64,000 bases of DNA, from contig RCTD01000019.1 in NCBI GenBank assembly GCA_014898415.1, positions 620,001 through 684,000 on the forward strand, in the 5' to 3' direction. A program made the translations under genes and the position numbers. Below the pieces are notes generated by a model. That model worked only from the letters and a program-made list of their open reading frames with translations, did no database searches and was not told the DNA's origin. The DNA is from Stromatinia cepivora. Lineage: Eukaryota > Ascomycota > Leotiomycetes > Helotiales > Sclerotiniaceae. Positions 1 through 11,248 of the stretch are shown here, in pieces (the stretch's first letter is position 1; each line of letters begins with the position of its first letter).

Positions 1-2907
1 GTCCTCCTGTAGAAATAGAGATTAGAGCTTGCTCTGCGTCCTCCGAAGACCCGAGTAAATGTTGCTCGTAGATGGAGAAAATGAATTCATCATCGAGTTC
101 AAAGGCTTCGGATAGTGCATTGCTTTCTAAACCTGATTCACCGTCCGATTCGGAGTCCTCAGAGTCTGTACAGTTTTCAAGATCCGAGTTCTGGCTTCCA
201 GATAAGGAGGTCCTCTTACTTCTTGTCTGTTCGCTCTGTAACTGTTGATCCACAATCTCGCGTACTTCAAAGTAATCACGTTCGGACTCTAATGTCTTAG
301 GATTGTCGGGTCCGAATGTTGCTAGATTAAATGTATAGACCTTTTCAAAATATGGGAGGGCTTCGGAATATCTTTCTTGATCATCGAGTAATATGGCTAG
401 TTCTTTCATGTAGTGGCATGGGACACGGTGGTTATTTCCAAATATCCTTTGGCTGTCTTGAAGTAGGTTCCGGGAAAGGGCTTCAGCATCAGCTAATTTC
501 CCTATGCACTGGAGAACACGAACAAGACCGAAGATACTTGTCAATGTCTCCAGGTGGTCGTGTCCAAAGACTCTTTCCCTTGTCTTAATAACTCGTCTAA
601 ACATTTTCTCAGCTTTAACAAGTTCTCCTCGTTTCATCAAACTCCATGCAATGTTATGTGTAGCTCTCAACACTTCAGGATGCTCTGAGCCATAATTTCT
701 TCTATAGATAATTAGAACTCGCCGGTCTATATCAAACACTTCTTCGAATTTATCTTGACGATCAAGCGCATGTGATAATGCCCCGAGAGCCGATAGAGTT
801 TCATCGTCTTCTAGTCCGTACTTCAGCGTCGTCGCTTCTACCCATCTTCGTGCAGTAATTTCTGACTCTTTGTAGAAGCCGCATTCGAGATAGAGATCTG
901 CGAACCACTGGTAGGAACAATATAGCATATCTTTACTGAACAATTCACTCTTATTGAGTGCTACCATCAGATCTTGATTCTCGTCATGAACATTTAGATG
1001 GGAAAGTATTTCCTGCCGTAATTGTAAAGGCATCGTAAACGTCTCAGTAGAGTATGATTCTTTGAGTACTATTCCCAAAATATTAGCACTGAGAACCGCA
1101 AGGTCGTAGCATAGTTGTGAAGAAGCGCGCAAGCGAATCCAGTCCCGAACTAAAGGGTGTAGAGATAGGTGGCATTGGTTATCTTCATCTCGATGCCAGC
1201 TTTGAATCAGGGAAAGTCGAGAGAGGTCATTCAAAGTATCCACAAACTTTTGTTGGTCCCAGTTTTTGTTTTCATCTAGAAACAAGAGTAAGGGTTCTTC
1301 TATCTCCAACACGTCGGGATAGGAGAACAGCTCTTTTGTGCAATAAATCTCGAATAACTGTTGGGATATGTTTTGAAAATCGAAAAAGGCAAACAATGTC
1401 AGAATTACCGACCTGTAGTTCCTCTCATCATCAAGCTTTTCTAGTTGTTGGTAGGAGAGCTCCCAGATTGTAAAGACATTCAATGCTGTTTCATTTGCAG
1501 CTTCCCCAACTTTACGCCGATATTGTGACATCCGTGGAGTTTCTTGTAAAATTGCTTCTCGTTGGCGGTTGTAGTTGTCCATAAATTGAGATAATTTAAT
1601 CTTCTGCGTTTGGATATATGATCCGGCCTGTGTAATGGCCAGTGCATGGTACCCTAGGCGATCAACGATATTGTATGCGTCGTTGCGCGATGCTGCATCA
1701 CCTACTCGGCTTTGTCTTATGAGAAGATCACAAGCATCGTCTTTTGGGAGTCCAGGTAGCTCAATATAATGATCTAATTCGGCTAGAACGGCAGTATCTG
1801 CGTGCCTACTCGTGATTAAAATCCGCCCACCTTGCCCCGTTGGCATAAAATCTGGAAGATAAAAACTTGACGGGTCGTCATGATTGTCGAAAACCATCAG
1901 CCATGGCTCATCCCATTCTTGTAATTTATTTAACACCAAGGCAACTTCTTGATTATCTTGTGCCGCGTCTGCTGGGCTTTTAATATGCCTCCATATTGCG
2001 TCAAAGTCTTTCTTGATTGTGTTCGCGGATGTTGCATCGACCCAAAATATGTTTCGGATGTTGTTCTTTCTTGCACGATGGCAATACTCAAGTGCGATTT
2101 GAGTTTTGCCTTGCCCCCCTAATCCGCGGAGAACAACAACACGGGATTCAGATCCAGAAGACAATCCCTTTTCTATCCTGTCTAGAATATCTTCACGCCC
2201 AATGAAGCCACTAACACGACGATTTGGTACGATGAAGTGACTCTTGTTGATGGTCTCTGGAGAAGCGATATGATCCGATCGAGGAGAGTTCATCTAGGTA
2301 AATATCAGCTGGCAGTTGTGGGTAAATGTGGTGGTTTATTTGGCTACCGATATAAGTATAGATTTAACGTCTGTAACATAATTTGCGACCGTGCCAACTG
2401 CCAGTTTTATGTCTTTTGCATGGACGTCGACTGTTTGCAATAGAGATCTTTGAAAATCAGTACAGTTAACATTTTGTAGCAGCGCACTCTTACAAGTCAG
2501 TCTTTTGGATATAGAGGCTCAATAAGGATTTTTCTCTTTCAAGATCCGCAAGCATAGAGGTTAGTTTTTTATCTGCTCTTATTCCTGTAAATGCTTTTCG
2601 CAGTTTCATCCTTTTTCCATCTTCCGGAGTAGCAAGATAGCTTCCAAGACAGGCCTTAAGTTCTTTTGCAGAGCGAAGACAACTCCCTACAACTGAAGAA
2701 ATTTCAGGTGTTTGCAGTGAGGTATTATTGATAACTAAGTCAAGAAGAGTGATGAATTGTTCAATCTGTTGTATTTGTTTACGAATCTTCTCCGGACCTT
2801 CTTTCATCTGCGTCCTGATATCGTTCAAGAACTTAATGGCATCATAGCTTTGCTGAACGATTTGAGAGGAGGCTGCGATAGCGCCCAAAATAGATAAATG
2901 GATCCAT
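1..2907 (-). CDS. NB-ARC/TPR NLR-like STAND protein, 3' end outside window, start codon out of frame
   Basis: Signal-transducing ATPase of the fungal NLR type, probably a self/non-self or immune sensor (family knowledge). Three exons fit: 2888-2494, 2447-2348 and 2293 to the window edge, with GT-AG introns and matching phases. The N-terminal helical domain begins with LGAIAASSQIVQQ and resembles SesA/HeLo-like NLR N-termini (tentative). The third exon has the P-loop GLGGQGKT, a Walker-B-like LMVFDN, GGRILITSR, a GLPL-like segment LGYHALAITQAG and then at least four 42-residue kinesin-light-chain-type TPRs ending in a Glu/Asp/Ser-rich stretch. The only nearby ATG (2907) is one base out of frame with this domain, so the gene may be broken, mis-sequenced or started from an unseen exon. 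The 3' end is cut by the window. Confidence 0.85.
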
Positions 2908-3528
2908 AAATGAGAGTCAAATAATTTATGCGATATATATATATATATTGTACAAAAGAAGTGAAATTTGTGGTACGTATCAAATGCTCAAACTCATGAA
3001 ATATAAGAATATAGTAGTGATAAACCAACTTTGAAGTGCGGAGAACATGGAATACTGCAGTCCATAGGCATGGTTAGACATATGCACGCCATCATATCAA
3101 CCACACAGAATTCATCACGGTGGCCCTAGATCATCTAAGCCAACTGAAGATGCTGCAACAATTGTATAACTCAAATCTTTTGAAGTAGAGAATCAGCGAT
3201 ATATTTGTCCGTGAGGATAGTATTGCGTGAGAGATGAGATTGAAGAGTCAAGAAGTGCGCGCCGGCGATATGATGTGGGCTGGTGTCGAAGGAAAATAAA
3301 TTACTATCGCGTGATAACGGGCTCTAGCGTGCGCAGGTCGCGTTTAATTATGAGCACCTGTTGCGCCGCGACAGAAGATTGCAACCAAATCCCAAAACCT
3401 TTCTCTATGTTATTGATTGTTTTGATTTGCTTTCCATGAATTCAAAGTAACAACTTCTTTGCTTATGAATTGAGCGTACATAAGAGCCTACATTTCTATC
3501 CGTATATTCGCATTCCAGTCTCAACAAA
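2908..3528. other. Divergent intergenic region between NLR and EME1
   Basis: 621 bp shared 5' region of two divergently transcribed genes. It contains an (AT)8 microsatellite at 2933-2948 just upstream of the NLR start. I see no gene in it; it presumably holds both promoters. Confidence 0.6.
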
Positions 3529-5529
3529 ATGCAGGAGTTTGTCAATTTGATAAGTTCAAGTCCGGAGCCAGAGCTTCCAAAGGCTCGCAGCAAAGTCGCA
3601 CCTATAGTCACCTCCACAGTTCCTCTCAAAGACACATCACAAAATATCTCCAGGCCACCCACAGTGCAGCTCTTCGACTATAGTTTTGCCAATTTCGACA
3701 ATCCGGCAAGTACCAGAATAGTTAAGGCCTCGCCCTCGAATCCGTCTACTAAACCCAGACCTTCTAAGACGATCGAACTTGACGGTGGCAATGCAATTCA
3801 ATTGTGGTCTGATGATTTCGATACGACGCTTGGTTCCGTATTAAATAGCACATCTGCGAAGCGGAATGCTGGTTCCTCGAAGCAGTACAAAGAGGATAAC
3901 ACCCCTATCGAAATTACAGATTCAGATGATCCATTTACCTCTCCACCACCTGCGAAACGACTGAAAGCATCGCCACCGAAAGACAAAGTTCCCAGGGCCG
4001 CAGGCGGATACAAGCGCACCATTTCGAATATCGAGTCCGTTCAGACGAGTAAAGCAAGACCATCCAAATACAGTTCAAATAGGTCGAGGTCTATGGGCGC
4101 AGACCCGTTATTGTTCACAAGCTCACCAGATGTCTCTGCCATAAGACCAAGGCACGGGAAAGGAAAGGGGTTGTCCAGTCGATATGATTACTATGAAGAT
4201 GAGGTGGAGATACCACGGAAGAAACCAAACAAGCCAGACCCTGTGGAGCTCGACGACTCGGATGAATTTCCATCCATTGAGAATTTCAAATCCTGGAATC
4301 CGCCACCAAAAGATGCGGAAATATCTGATGAGCCGACGGCACATTATTATGACGACGATAGAAATCCTGAGGGGAAGAGGCGAGGGAAGGCTGATAAGCC
4401 CAAAGAGAAAACTTTGAGCGCGACAGAAAAAAAGGCAGCAAAGGATGCTGAAAAGGAGCAAAAGCGTATCAACAAAGAGTATGCTAAGGCCGAGAAGGAG
4501 CGAGAAAAGGAAAAGGCAAAGGATCTGGCTAAAGTCAACATCGATCGTACCAAACCCGAAATTTCGACTCCAGAAATGATCGTCGATTTACCTTCATGCA
4601 TCCAGGATAAAAGTAACATGGCATTGAGAGCTCGAATCGATATTTTACTCCAAGAATTAAATGTTCAGCAGTCCCAATGGGAGAATTCAGACCTAGTCAT
4701 TAAGTGGCGTCGAAAGGTCATTTCGCAATACAACGAAGAAAGTGATATCTGGGAACCTAAACCACTTCAAATTAAGAATGAAGAGCACATTCTATGTGTT
4801 TTACCAGCCAAGAAGTTCGTTGATATGGCTCTGGGGAAATCGGATATGGATTTAGAGACTCATGTTTCTATTCTCAAATCGCACCTCGAATCTTGCAATG
4901 TTATATATCTCATCGAGGGTCTCACAGCATGGCAGAATAAAAATCGGAACATCAAAGACCGGCAATACAAAGCAGCTGTCAGAAGTCGAATTCCAGAAGA
5001 CGAAGCAGCCAGTGCTAACAGTAGTCAGAGGCGAAAAGTGCCACAAGCTGATGAATACATTGAGAATGCAGACAGTGCAATTGAGGACTCTTTGCTCAAC
5101 TTGGAAGTTCTCCATAAAGTAAAGTATTGGCTTACGAGCAATGCACAGGATAGCGCAAAATGGGCCTCCCAATTTACCAAGCACATCTCTACGATTCCAT
5201 ATCTAGCCCAACGCGAAGCTCTCGGTTTGAATTTTTGTATGGCAGGTGGTCAGTTCAAATCCGGGAAAGATGCCACGGATACGTATATTAAAATGTTGGA
5301 GGAAATACACCATGTTACGGAGAAAATGGCGGAGGGTATAGCAGCTGAATATCCTACACCTCAAGCATTGTTAGAAGGATTTAAGGAAAATGGTCCGTTG
5401 GCTTTGGAAGGGTGTCGAAAATTGGCAAATAAGAATGGTTCACTTACAGATACGAGGATTGGGAAGGCGATCAGTAGGAGGGTGTATAAGATTTTTATGG
5501 AAATGGATCCGGACAGTTTTGATATATAG
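3529..5529 (+). CDS. EME1: Crossover-junction endonuclease subunit EME1/Mms4-like
   Basis: Single-exon gene for a 666-residue protein resembling EME1/Mms4, the non-catalytic partner of MUS81 that cuts branched recombination and replication intermediates in the nucleus. The first ~290 residues are disordered and Ser/Pro/Lys-rich. They open with an SSSPEPELPKA segment, contain DSDDPF-type acidic Ser/Asp patches, and are followed by a Lys/Glu-rich coiled-coil stretch at about residues 285-335. The C-terminal half matches the ERCC4-like nuclease fold of the family: HILCVLPAKKFVDMAL near residue 420, VIYLIEGLTAWQNKNRNIKD near 460, and a helix-hairpin-helix-like tail. The catalytic GDxnERKxxxD motif of MUS81/XPF is absent, as expected for EME1. 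The start has an AAA context and there is no obvious alternative. Confidence 0.85.
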   Translation: MQEFVNLISSSPEPELPKARSKVAPIVTSTVPLKDTSQNISRPPTVQLFDYSFANFDNPASTRIVKASPSNPSTKPRPSKTIELDGGNAIQLWSDDFDTTLGSVLNSTSAKRNAGSSKQYKEDNTPIEITDSDDPFTSPPPAKRLKASPPKDKVPRAAGGYKRTISNIESVQTSKARPSKYSSNRSRSMGADPLLFTSSPDVSAIRPRHGKGKGLSSRYDYYEDEVEIPRKKPNKPDPVELDDSDEFPSIENFKSWNPPPKDAEISDEPTAHYYDDDRNPEGKRRGKADKPKEKTLSATEKKAAKDAEKEQKRINKEYAKAEKEREKEKAKDLAKVNIDRTKPEISTPEMIVDLPSCIQDKSNMALRARIDILLQELNVQQSQWENSDLVIKWRRKVISQYNEESDIWEPKPLQIKNEEHILCVLPAKKFVDMALGKSDMDLETHVSILKSHLESCNVIYLIEGLTAWQNKNRNIKDRQYKAAVRSRIPEDEAASANSSQRRKVPQADEYIENADSAIEDSLLNLEVLHKVKYWLTSNAQDSAKWASQFTKHISTIPYLAQREALGLNFCMAGGQFKSGKDATDTYIKMLEEIHHVTEKMAEGIAAEYPTPQALLEGFKENGPLALEGCRKLANKNGSLTDTRIGKAISRRVYKIFMEMDPDSFDI

Positions 5530-6378
5530 GAGGGTGCGGATTTTGGAGTTTGGGGCATATGCTGGGGGCTCTTGGGAAGAGAGGTTGGCGGAATCAATGT
5601 ATATTCTTGGAAGGTGGAGGGGCATTCAAAAGTCTTTCTACGACACGAGGATCTGGGTGGTTTTTGGTGGTACAGAAACTTTTGCGCTCAACGTCCAAAC
5701 GAGTTTTCGGGTTAATGATATCTTGGTAGGACGGTTTATGCTGTGGAAAGCTCGCGAGTTTTGGTTTTGTTCATGCATTGATATTTACAGTATAGTATAT
5801 CTTGTCTTACCATACATAATTATACAGGCATGAGTCATACATCATCTAACATCCATCACAATCATTTCTCTCCTCCAAAATCCTCTTCAATATAAAGGCT
5901 TATGATACATGTACTCGAGAGAAATACTATTCTTGAATCAAAATACAGCTAGCGGTAAGAATTACTTAAATGATAACTTCTCTGTCTTCTCGAGGAACAG
6001 ATGGGTATATTGATTATTGGAAAAAAAGATCTTTGCTTTAAGTAGGTATGTTGTTTAACTTTTACCCCATCCACTCGCTCATTAACTAACCAACTTATGA
6101 TTTGATACTCTCTCTTCGTTTCTACCTTAAGTCGTATTTTCGTATTCATTCCCCATCCCATTTCTACATCAGTAGTGGAGAGATGAGCATGTTTATACCC
6201 TCCTTAGCTACCATTGCCCCAAGGCCCATATGCAATCACCGACATGTCCGTCCGTATCCCCATCCCTAAACCTCCGTAAAATCCATCCATTCCTCGCTAT
6301 CCAATTTAACCCCAACCAATATTCCCAATAAGTGAACCAAACCAAACCAAAGCAAAACAACCCCAAAAAATCAACCCA
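5530..6378. other. Intergenic, no gene seen
   Basis: Convergent spacer of about 850 bp between EME1 and the minus-strand gene at 6379. It is pyrimidine- and A-rich toward 6200-6370. I see no supported coding region or RNA gene. Confidence 0.5.
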
Positions 6379-7083
6379 TCAAACCAGAACCTCTTCAATC
6401 TCATACTGTTCATCAAAACGTCTGTTGGCTTCTTTCCTAGCTCTCCGTTCCCGTTCTCGTTCCCGATGTCGTCGTTCGTCTTCGTGGGTGTCTCGTTCTC
6501 GTCTTGTTCTTTCATGTGATTCGTAGTCATGGACTGTTCCTCTGCTTTCTCTCATATTTTCTCTTTCTCTGTCTCTTTCCCTTTCCCTGTCCCTGCGATC
6601 TCGATATCTCCATTCTTCTTCATCATTGTCATCGTCATCGATACCCCGTCGTCTCCTTTCATTATCCTGATCTCTAATATCCCTCCCATCCCTCTCATCA
6701 CGTCTATTCCTAGCCCTCCTCTCACCAACATCTCTCCTCTCCCCCCTATCCCTATCTTTATCTCCTTTCCCCTCCCCATCAAAAAACCCCCCACTCTCAA
6801 GCAACTGTTCCATCCCCACCACCGTCGCCGCAGCCGCCATACGACTTTTCCACGGTCCCCCCTCTACCAACAACGTCGCACCGATCGCTAACCCCATCAT
6901 TCCTAACGTCGCCGCTAAATTCTTCGTCGTGATTTTTTTTTTCTCATGTCGAGTTTCGTGTCGAGTTTCGTGACGAGTATCGTGACGAGTATCGTGACGA
7001 GTATCATGTCGAGAATGAGAATGAGAATGAGGATAAGAATACGATCTCTCGTTTCTCGAGTAATGGTGTTGATGTCGCGACAT
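6379..7083 (-). CDS. Hypothetical Arg/Asp/Glu-rich low-complexity protein with DTRH repeats
   Basis: Predicted single-exon 234-residue protein from a true ATG at 7083. The N-terminus is His/Ser/Tyr-rich, followed by six tetrapeptides (three DTRH, three ETRH-type) and a KKK run. There is then one small hydrophobic/Gly/Ala segment (about residues 53-95, including LGMMGLAIGATLL and AAAATVVGMEQLL). The remaining ~130 residues are almost entirely Arg, Asp and Glu (RDRR-, RERE- and DDDDNDEEE-type runs). The hydrophobic island between charged repeats is reminiscent of glycine-zipper-like segments, but I do not recognise a family. The opposite strand is Ser/Pro-rich and open as a shadow. The continuous frame and hydrophobic island argue for a real gene. 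Confidence 0.55.
   Translation of the reverse strand: MSRHQHHYSRNERSYSYPHSHSHSRHDTRHDTRHDTRHETRHETRHEKKKITTKNLAATLGMMGLAIGATLLVEGGPWKSRMAAAATVVGMEQLLESGGFFDGEGKGDKDRDRGERRDVGERRARNRRDERDGRDIRDQDNERRRRGIDDDDNDEEEWRYRDRRDRERERDRERENMRESRGTVHDYESHERTRRERDTHEDERRHRERERERRARKEANRRFDEQYEIEEVLV
6946..7014. repeat. 12-bp tandem repeat encoding DTRH/ETRH tetrapeptides
   Basis: About six 12-bp units of the type TCGTGACGAGTA/TCGTGTCGAGTT, directly followed by 6-bp GAGAAT-type units to about 7040. It lies inside the minus-strand hypothetical gene and keeps its frame. Confidence 0.85.
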
Positions 7084-9285
7084 TTTTTCTTGATCTTAAC
7101 CTTGATCCTGGTGCACCGACTCGAATTTCTTTCTTTTCCACTCCTCAAAATATGTTGATAAATCACAGCCAAAAAGTCAAAAACACTCCGTATTAAGTCC
7201 TCAAAATCATACAAACGTAATGAATAAATAAATAAATGAATATGTCATGTAAAAATATCCCCCTCTCAAATAACCCTCTGCTCTGTCTCATACAATCTTT
7301 CCTGAATCCTGATAAATAAAATCAATCACAAGCTCAATAAGTCAGTCAGTCAGTCAGTCACAAGTGAGGCTGATGCTGAGCCACGGAAAAACCGCCCGTT
7401 GCCTGAAGATCTACAGGGTGATTTTAGTTGTGTGGGGCGGGTGAACCTATGATCTCCTTTTCCTTCATGTATGGAAGTATTTATTAGGTATGGTATGAAA
7501 ATTTCAGGCTGAATGGTTTTGGTACCTAAAATCGGATTTTGCGATAAGGTTATCTATCTATCGATATCGATGGGGTTTTGGGCAGCAAATTTGTTTAGTG
7601 GATATTATGAGAGCGGTTTAGAGCGGTTTAGAGGTTGGTTTTAGAATGTATTAATGGGAAGTTGGTACCGGTATTGTAATTAGAAGTCTTACATCATCTC
7701 TGCTAGATGATTCACTGTGTAAGAATATCTGTGTGCGCGTGATATGTTGCCAATATCAGGATCACGTGAGCAATATCTCGATTTCGATTCTTCTACATTA
7801 CTAATGATGATATTGTACTTGTGTATGGACTAAATAGCACTTTACACTATCGGAAAACATCTATTCATCCATCTAATACTGGCTTAAAACTCTCCCTATC
7901 ACTAAATCCCATACTAAATAGCATTTTACACCACCGGAAAACATCCCCTTTTCTTAATTTATATTCATACATTTACCTTAGTACTATCTTAAAACTCCCT
8001 ATCACTAAATCCCATCCCATCCCCTCCCACATCTCCCCCTTTCATCATCAGCAAACTGCCATTTAAACAATATTACATATTACAACAAACATCTCGAAAA
8101 CAAGATACATATATACTATAACCCATTACAATAGATTAAATTTTAATCAAATCAAATCAAAACAAAACTCTAAATTAATACTTGAGCATTAATTACTACA
8201 AACAATATCTACAAAATATGAATATAAGATCTTATATTCATGGCGATAAATTGTTTAAACGTCATTTGAGTACCGGTATAGATATAAAGCTTACTCCTCA
8301 CTCCATATAAGAACTGAATAACATAATATACCCTATAGAACTAAACCCTAAACCCTATTCGTATTTTTCTCCAAGACATCCTTCGTATCAACAACCGGTA
8401 TCTCCATATCTCTACAACACACCTCCACTTAACCAACTACCGACACCAACACCGACACCACTCACCTCCCTACACAGACTACACTACCTTAACGAATCAA
8501 TCATCTCTTCCCTATTACGATATTATATCCACATATCCACATCATCGGATACAATAAATTAAAAATATGGATACTCGTACTACAAACAACAAAACAAATT
8601 CTAAAACCCATTCTATCCTATCCTATCCTGTCCTATCCATCCCATCTCTAGCGTCCACCCTATCCACCCACGTCATAACCACATCATAAAAATAGAGTCT
8701 TGATAACCTCCCTCCTTAGTATCGATATCAAATTATCAATCCTCCCTATACACGCCATCTCATATTACGTACCTAGATATCCCATCCCATCCCATCCCAT
8801 CCCATCCCATCATAATCTTCCTAATCTCCCATTCCCATTCCCATGCCCATTCCTACCATTAAATCCCACCCCCTCCCATCCCCTACATTTCACCTATATA
8901 GAATTAAACGATGCAAACCTTAAACCTTCCTTGGAGAAAATTCAAATCACACACACACCGTAAAGTACCTACTCGAGCATATAAACCCAAGAAACAGTTT
9001 CACTCGTACACTGTAAATACGAGACGCGAGAAACAAAGAGGGGAAAGGGGGTCTTGGCATTTGGAAGATCCATGGTTTGAATCCGTATTGAACGATGAAA
9101 TGATGCTTCACCGTTGAAAGACGTGGCAATCCACTTACTTAAAATCCATATATAATACAAAATACTCCCATTCTATTCTACTGACTGTTCGATATTGTGA
9201 TCAATCAATTACGACTATTACACCCGTTCGTTGTTTATCGTTTGTTGTTTGTTGTAGACATTTTTCCTAATAATTTTTTGAAAAA
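7084..9285. other. 2.2 kb intergenic with microsatellites, no gene seen
   Basis: Spacer between the minus-strand low-complexity gene and the peroxidase. It holds (GTCA)5 at 7341-7360, CCTAT-type repeats at 8611-8640, (CCCAT)6 at 8781-8810 and two TTTAGGG-like units at 8341-8357. The 8000-8300 part is strongly AT-rich. The short open frames are poor in coding character. Confidence 0.5.
8781..8810. repeat. (CCCAT)6 microsatellite
   Basis: Six perfect CCCAT units in intergenic DNA upstream of the peroxidase gene. Confidence 0.95.
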
Positions 9286-10953
9286 ATGAAGGCGCTATCT
9301 TTGATCAGTATGGGCTTGTTGCCCGTGTTGTCGGTAAACGCGGTTTATACCTGGCCTTCAAAGTACGATGAGATAGAGGATACCCTTTACCTTCAAGCGG
9401 GTTACAGGCGGCTCGGGTTCAGAGACGGTAAGTCATATATCTTCAGCAGTCATGAGAGCTTTTCATTAATTCTCAAATCAGCTGTTACGCCATGCGGCTT
9501 CTCATTTGGAGTTGGTGGTCGACAGACGGCTGCAGAGTGGATAAGAACGGCTTTCCATGATATGGCTACCCATGATGTAGAGACTGGTCTTGGAGGACTT
9601 GATGCTTCTATAGCTTATGAGCTTGGTCGTGCAGAGAATCCTGGCGCGGCTTTCAATGGTACCTTTGCTTGGACAGGCGACTTCTTCTCAATCAGATCGT
9701 CGCAGGCCGATCTCATCGCGTTGACGGTTGTTGTTGCCTCCATGGCATGCGGAGGTCCAATTATTCCATTTCGAGCTGGACGAATCGATGCCGTCGAGGC
9801 TGGTGTCCCTGGTGTCCCTCAACCTGATCAAGACTTGGCAACGCACACTGCAATTTTCGCAAAGCAGGGCTTCAACACTAGCGAGATGATTACCATGGTA
9901 GCATGTGGACATGTTCTCGGAGGAGTTCATGGTGTCGATTTTCCCCAGATTACTGGCGATGGTAGTGACACTAATTTCCCACATTTCAACAGCGAACACG
10001 ACAACTTCACTAACACCATCGTAACCGAATACCTAGAGGATAACTCAATTGACGTGCTTGTGGTTGGCAAAAACGACACCTTTAATTCTGACAAGCGTAT
10101 ATTCGGTGCTGATAACAACAAAACCATGACTACCCTAGCAGATCCAACTAATTTCCAAGCGCAGTGCCGTGACATTTTTGCGCGCATGATCGACACTGTT
10201 CCTGCAGCCGTCACACTTTCGGAAGTCATCACACCCATCGAAGTGAAGCCAACGGATATTTCTCTTTCCTTAGGTGCAAACAACACTTTATCCTTCACAG
10301 GCTCTATCCGCGTGCGGACCACCAACCGCAACGCCGACAATATTACTGTATCCCTTCGATACCGTGATCGTAATAACAATCCCTCAAACACTATCATCTC
10401 AACCGACCGCCCTCACTACCAACAAGGCCAAAGCTATGGATTCGGCAGGGAGGTCTTCACCTTCTATGAATTCGACACTGTTCTTGATGTTACATCAAGC
10501 ATCTCATCTTTCGACGTTATCATACATACAGCAGGCGAAGCTGATGAGATCAACACCAACAATGGCCTCGGATTTCCCATCTCAGACGCAATTCTTTTGC
10601 AAGCACCACAATCATGTCAACCACAAACATCCATCAATGACGCAGGCCAGTGGAATCTAACCATCACTGCCGCGGTCCGCGCCGATCGTATCAGCGAAGC
10701 CGTAGCTTTTGACTGGGTTTATAAACGCGCCACCCAAGGCGTAGCTGTGAGTCAACTGGAAGTACAACGTACGGTTATGGAGAAAGCGAGTGAGGAGATT
10801 GGTGGATATTATTTATTCACGGCGACAAAGCCAATCGATACAGTACAGTGGCTGACAACGTTTGACCTGGTATTGGGGGAGGGAGACAATGTCTCGAAGC
10901 TTGAGTTCTTGTCGACCGGGTCGTTGGACACGACCTGCCAGCCTTTCCCTTAA
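9286..10953 (+). CDS. Secreted plant-type heme peroxidase with C-terminal extension
   Basis: Likely extracellular class-II-type (plant/fungal peroxidase superfamily) heme peroxidase. Residues 1-19 form a signal peptide ending at VNA-VYTW. The distal motif is WIRTAFHDMATHD, giving the R-x-x-F-H arrangement of distal Arg/Phe/His, followed by a Gly-Gly-Leu-Asp segment. The proximal His lies in MVACGHVLGGVHG. After the peroxidase core (about 330 residues) comes a 200-residue Thr/Asn-rich beta-type extension I do not recognise. A 54-nt intron (9428-9481, GTAAGT...CAG) is a multiple of three without a stop, so the unspliced frame also reads through. Spliced length is 537 residues, unspliced 555. 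The substrate cannot be told. Confidence 0.85.
   Translation: MKALSLISMGLLPVLSVNAVYTWPSKYDEIEDTLYLQAGYRRLGFRDGKSYIFSSHESFSLILKSAVTPCGFSFGVGGRQTAAEWIRTAFHDMATHDVETGLGGLDASIAYELGRAENPGAAFNGTFAWTGDFFSIRSSQADLIALTVVVASMACGGPIIPFRAGRIDAVEAGVPGVPQPDQDLATHTAIFAKQGFNTSEMITMVACGHVLGGVHGVDFPQITGDGSDTNFPHFNSEHDNFTNTIVTEYLEDNSIDVLVVGKNDTFNSDKRIFGADNNKTMTTLADPTNFQAQCRDIFARMIDTVPAAVTLSEVITPIEVKPTDISLSLGANNTLSFTGSIRVRTTNRNADNITVSLRYRDRNNNPSNTIISTDRPHYQQGQSYGFGREVFTFYEFDTVLDVTSSISSFDVIIHTAGEADEINTNNGLGFPISDAILLQAPQSCQPQTSINDAGQWNLTITAAVRADRISEAVAFDWVYKRATQGVAVSQLEVQRTVMEKASEEIGGYYLFTATKPIDTVQWLTTFDLVLGEGDNVSKLEFLSTGSLDTTCQPFP
9428..9481 (+). other. In-frame 54-nt intron of the peroxidase gene
   Basis: GTAAGT donor and ATCAG acceptor. 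Removing it joins FRD to AVTPCGF, which fits the family. It encodes 18 extra residues if retained because it is in frame and stop-free. Confidence 0.75.
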
Positions 10954-11248
10954 GCTGAATGGGGATTCGAATTTTGTATTTCATAATAACGAGACTGTTT
11001 CTTAATGATAAATGAGATCCCAAATCCAACGATACTTCTGAGCTGTCTAAATCCTGGCTATAAGCTGGATCCGTGAAGGTTAGATAGTCTGGTTGGACGA
11101 CAAGGTACAGGCCCGGGAAGATGCACACAGCATCCTGAAACTAAGAGGAGTGCAAGGATATATACAGTGGGACATACTCGATATTGTCCGATATAGTTGC
11201 AGAACACAACATCTCCTCGGACTTTAACAACATTCCACAATATAAACA

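Noticed and set aside
8341..8357. CTAAACCCTAAACCCTA, telomere-like
   Set aside because: Only two and a bit units, and the unit is TTTAGGG rather than the usual fungal TTAGGG; it is internal and isolated.
9060..9110. GGTTTGAATCC resembling a tRNA T-arm
   Set aside because: No D-arm, anticodon arm or acceptor stem could be paired around it.
8911..9117. Short plus-strand frame upstream of the peroxidase
   Set aside because: No domain, ordinary noncoding composition, and overlapped by equally long frames on the other strand.
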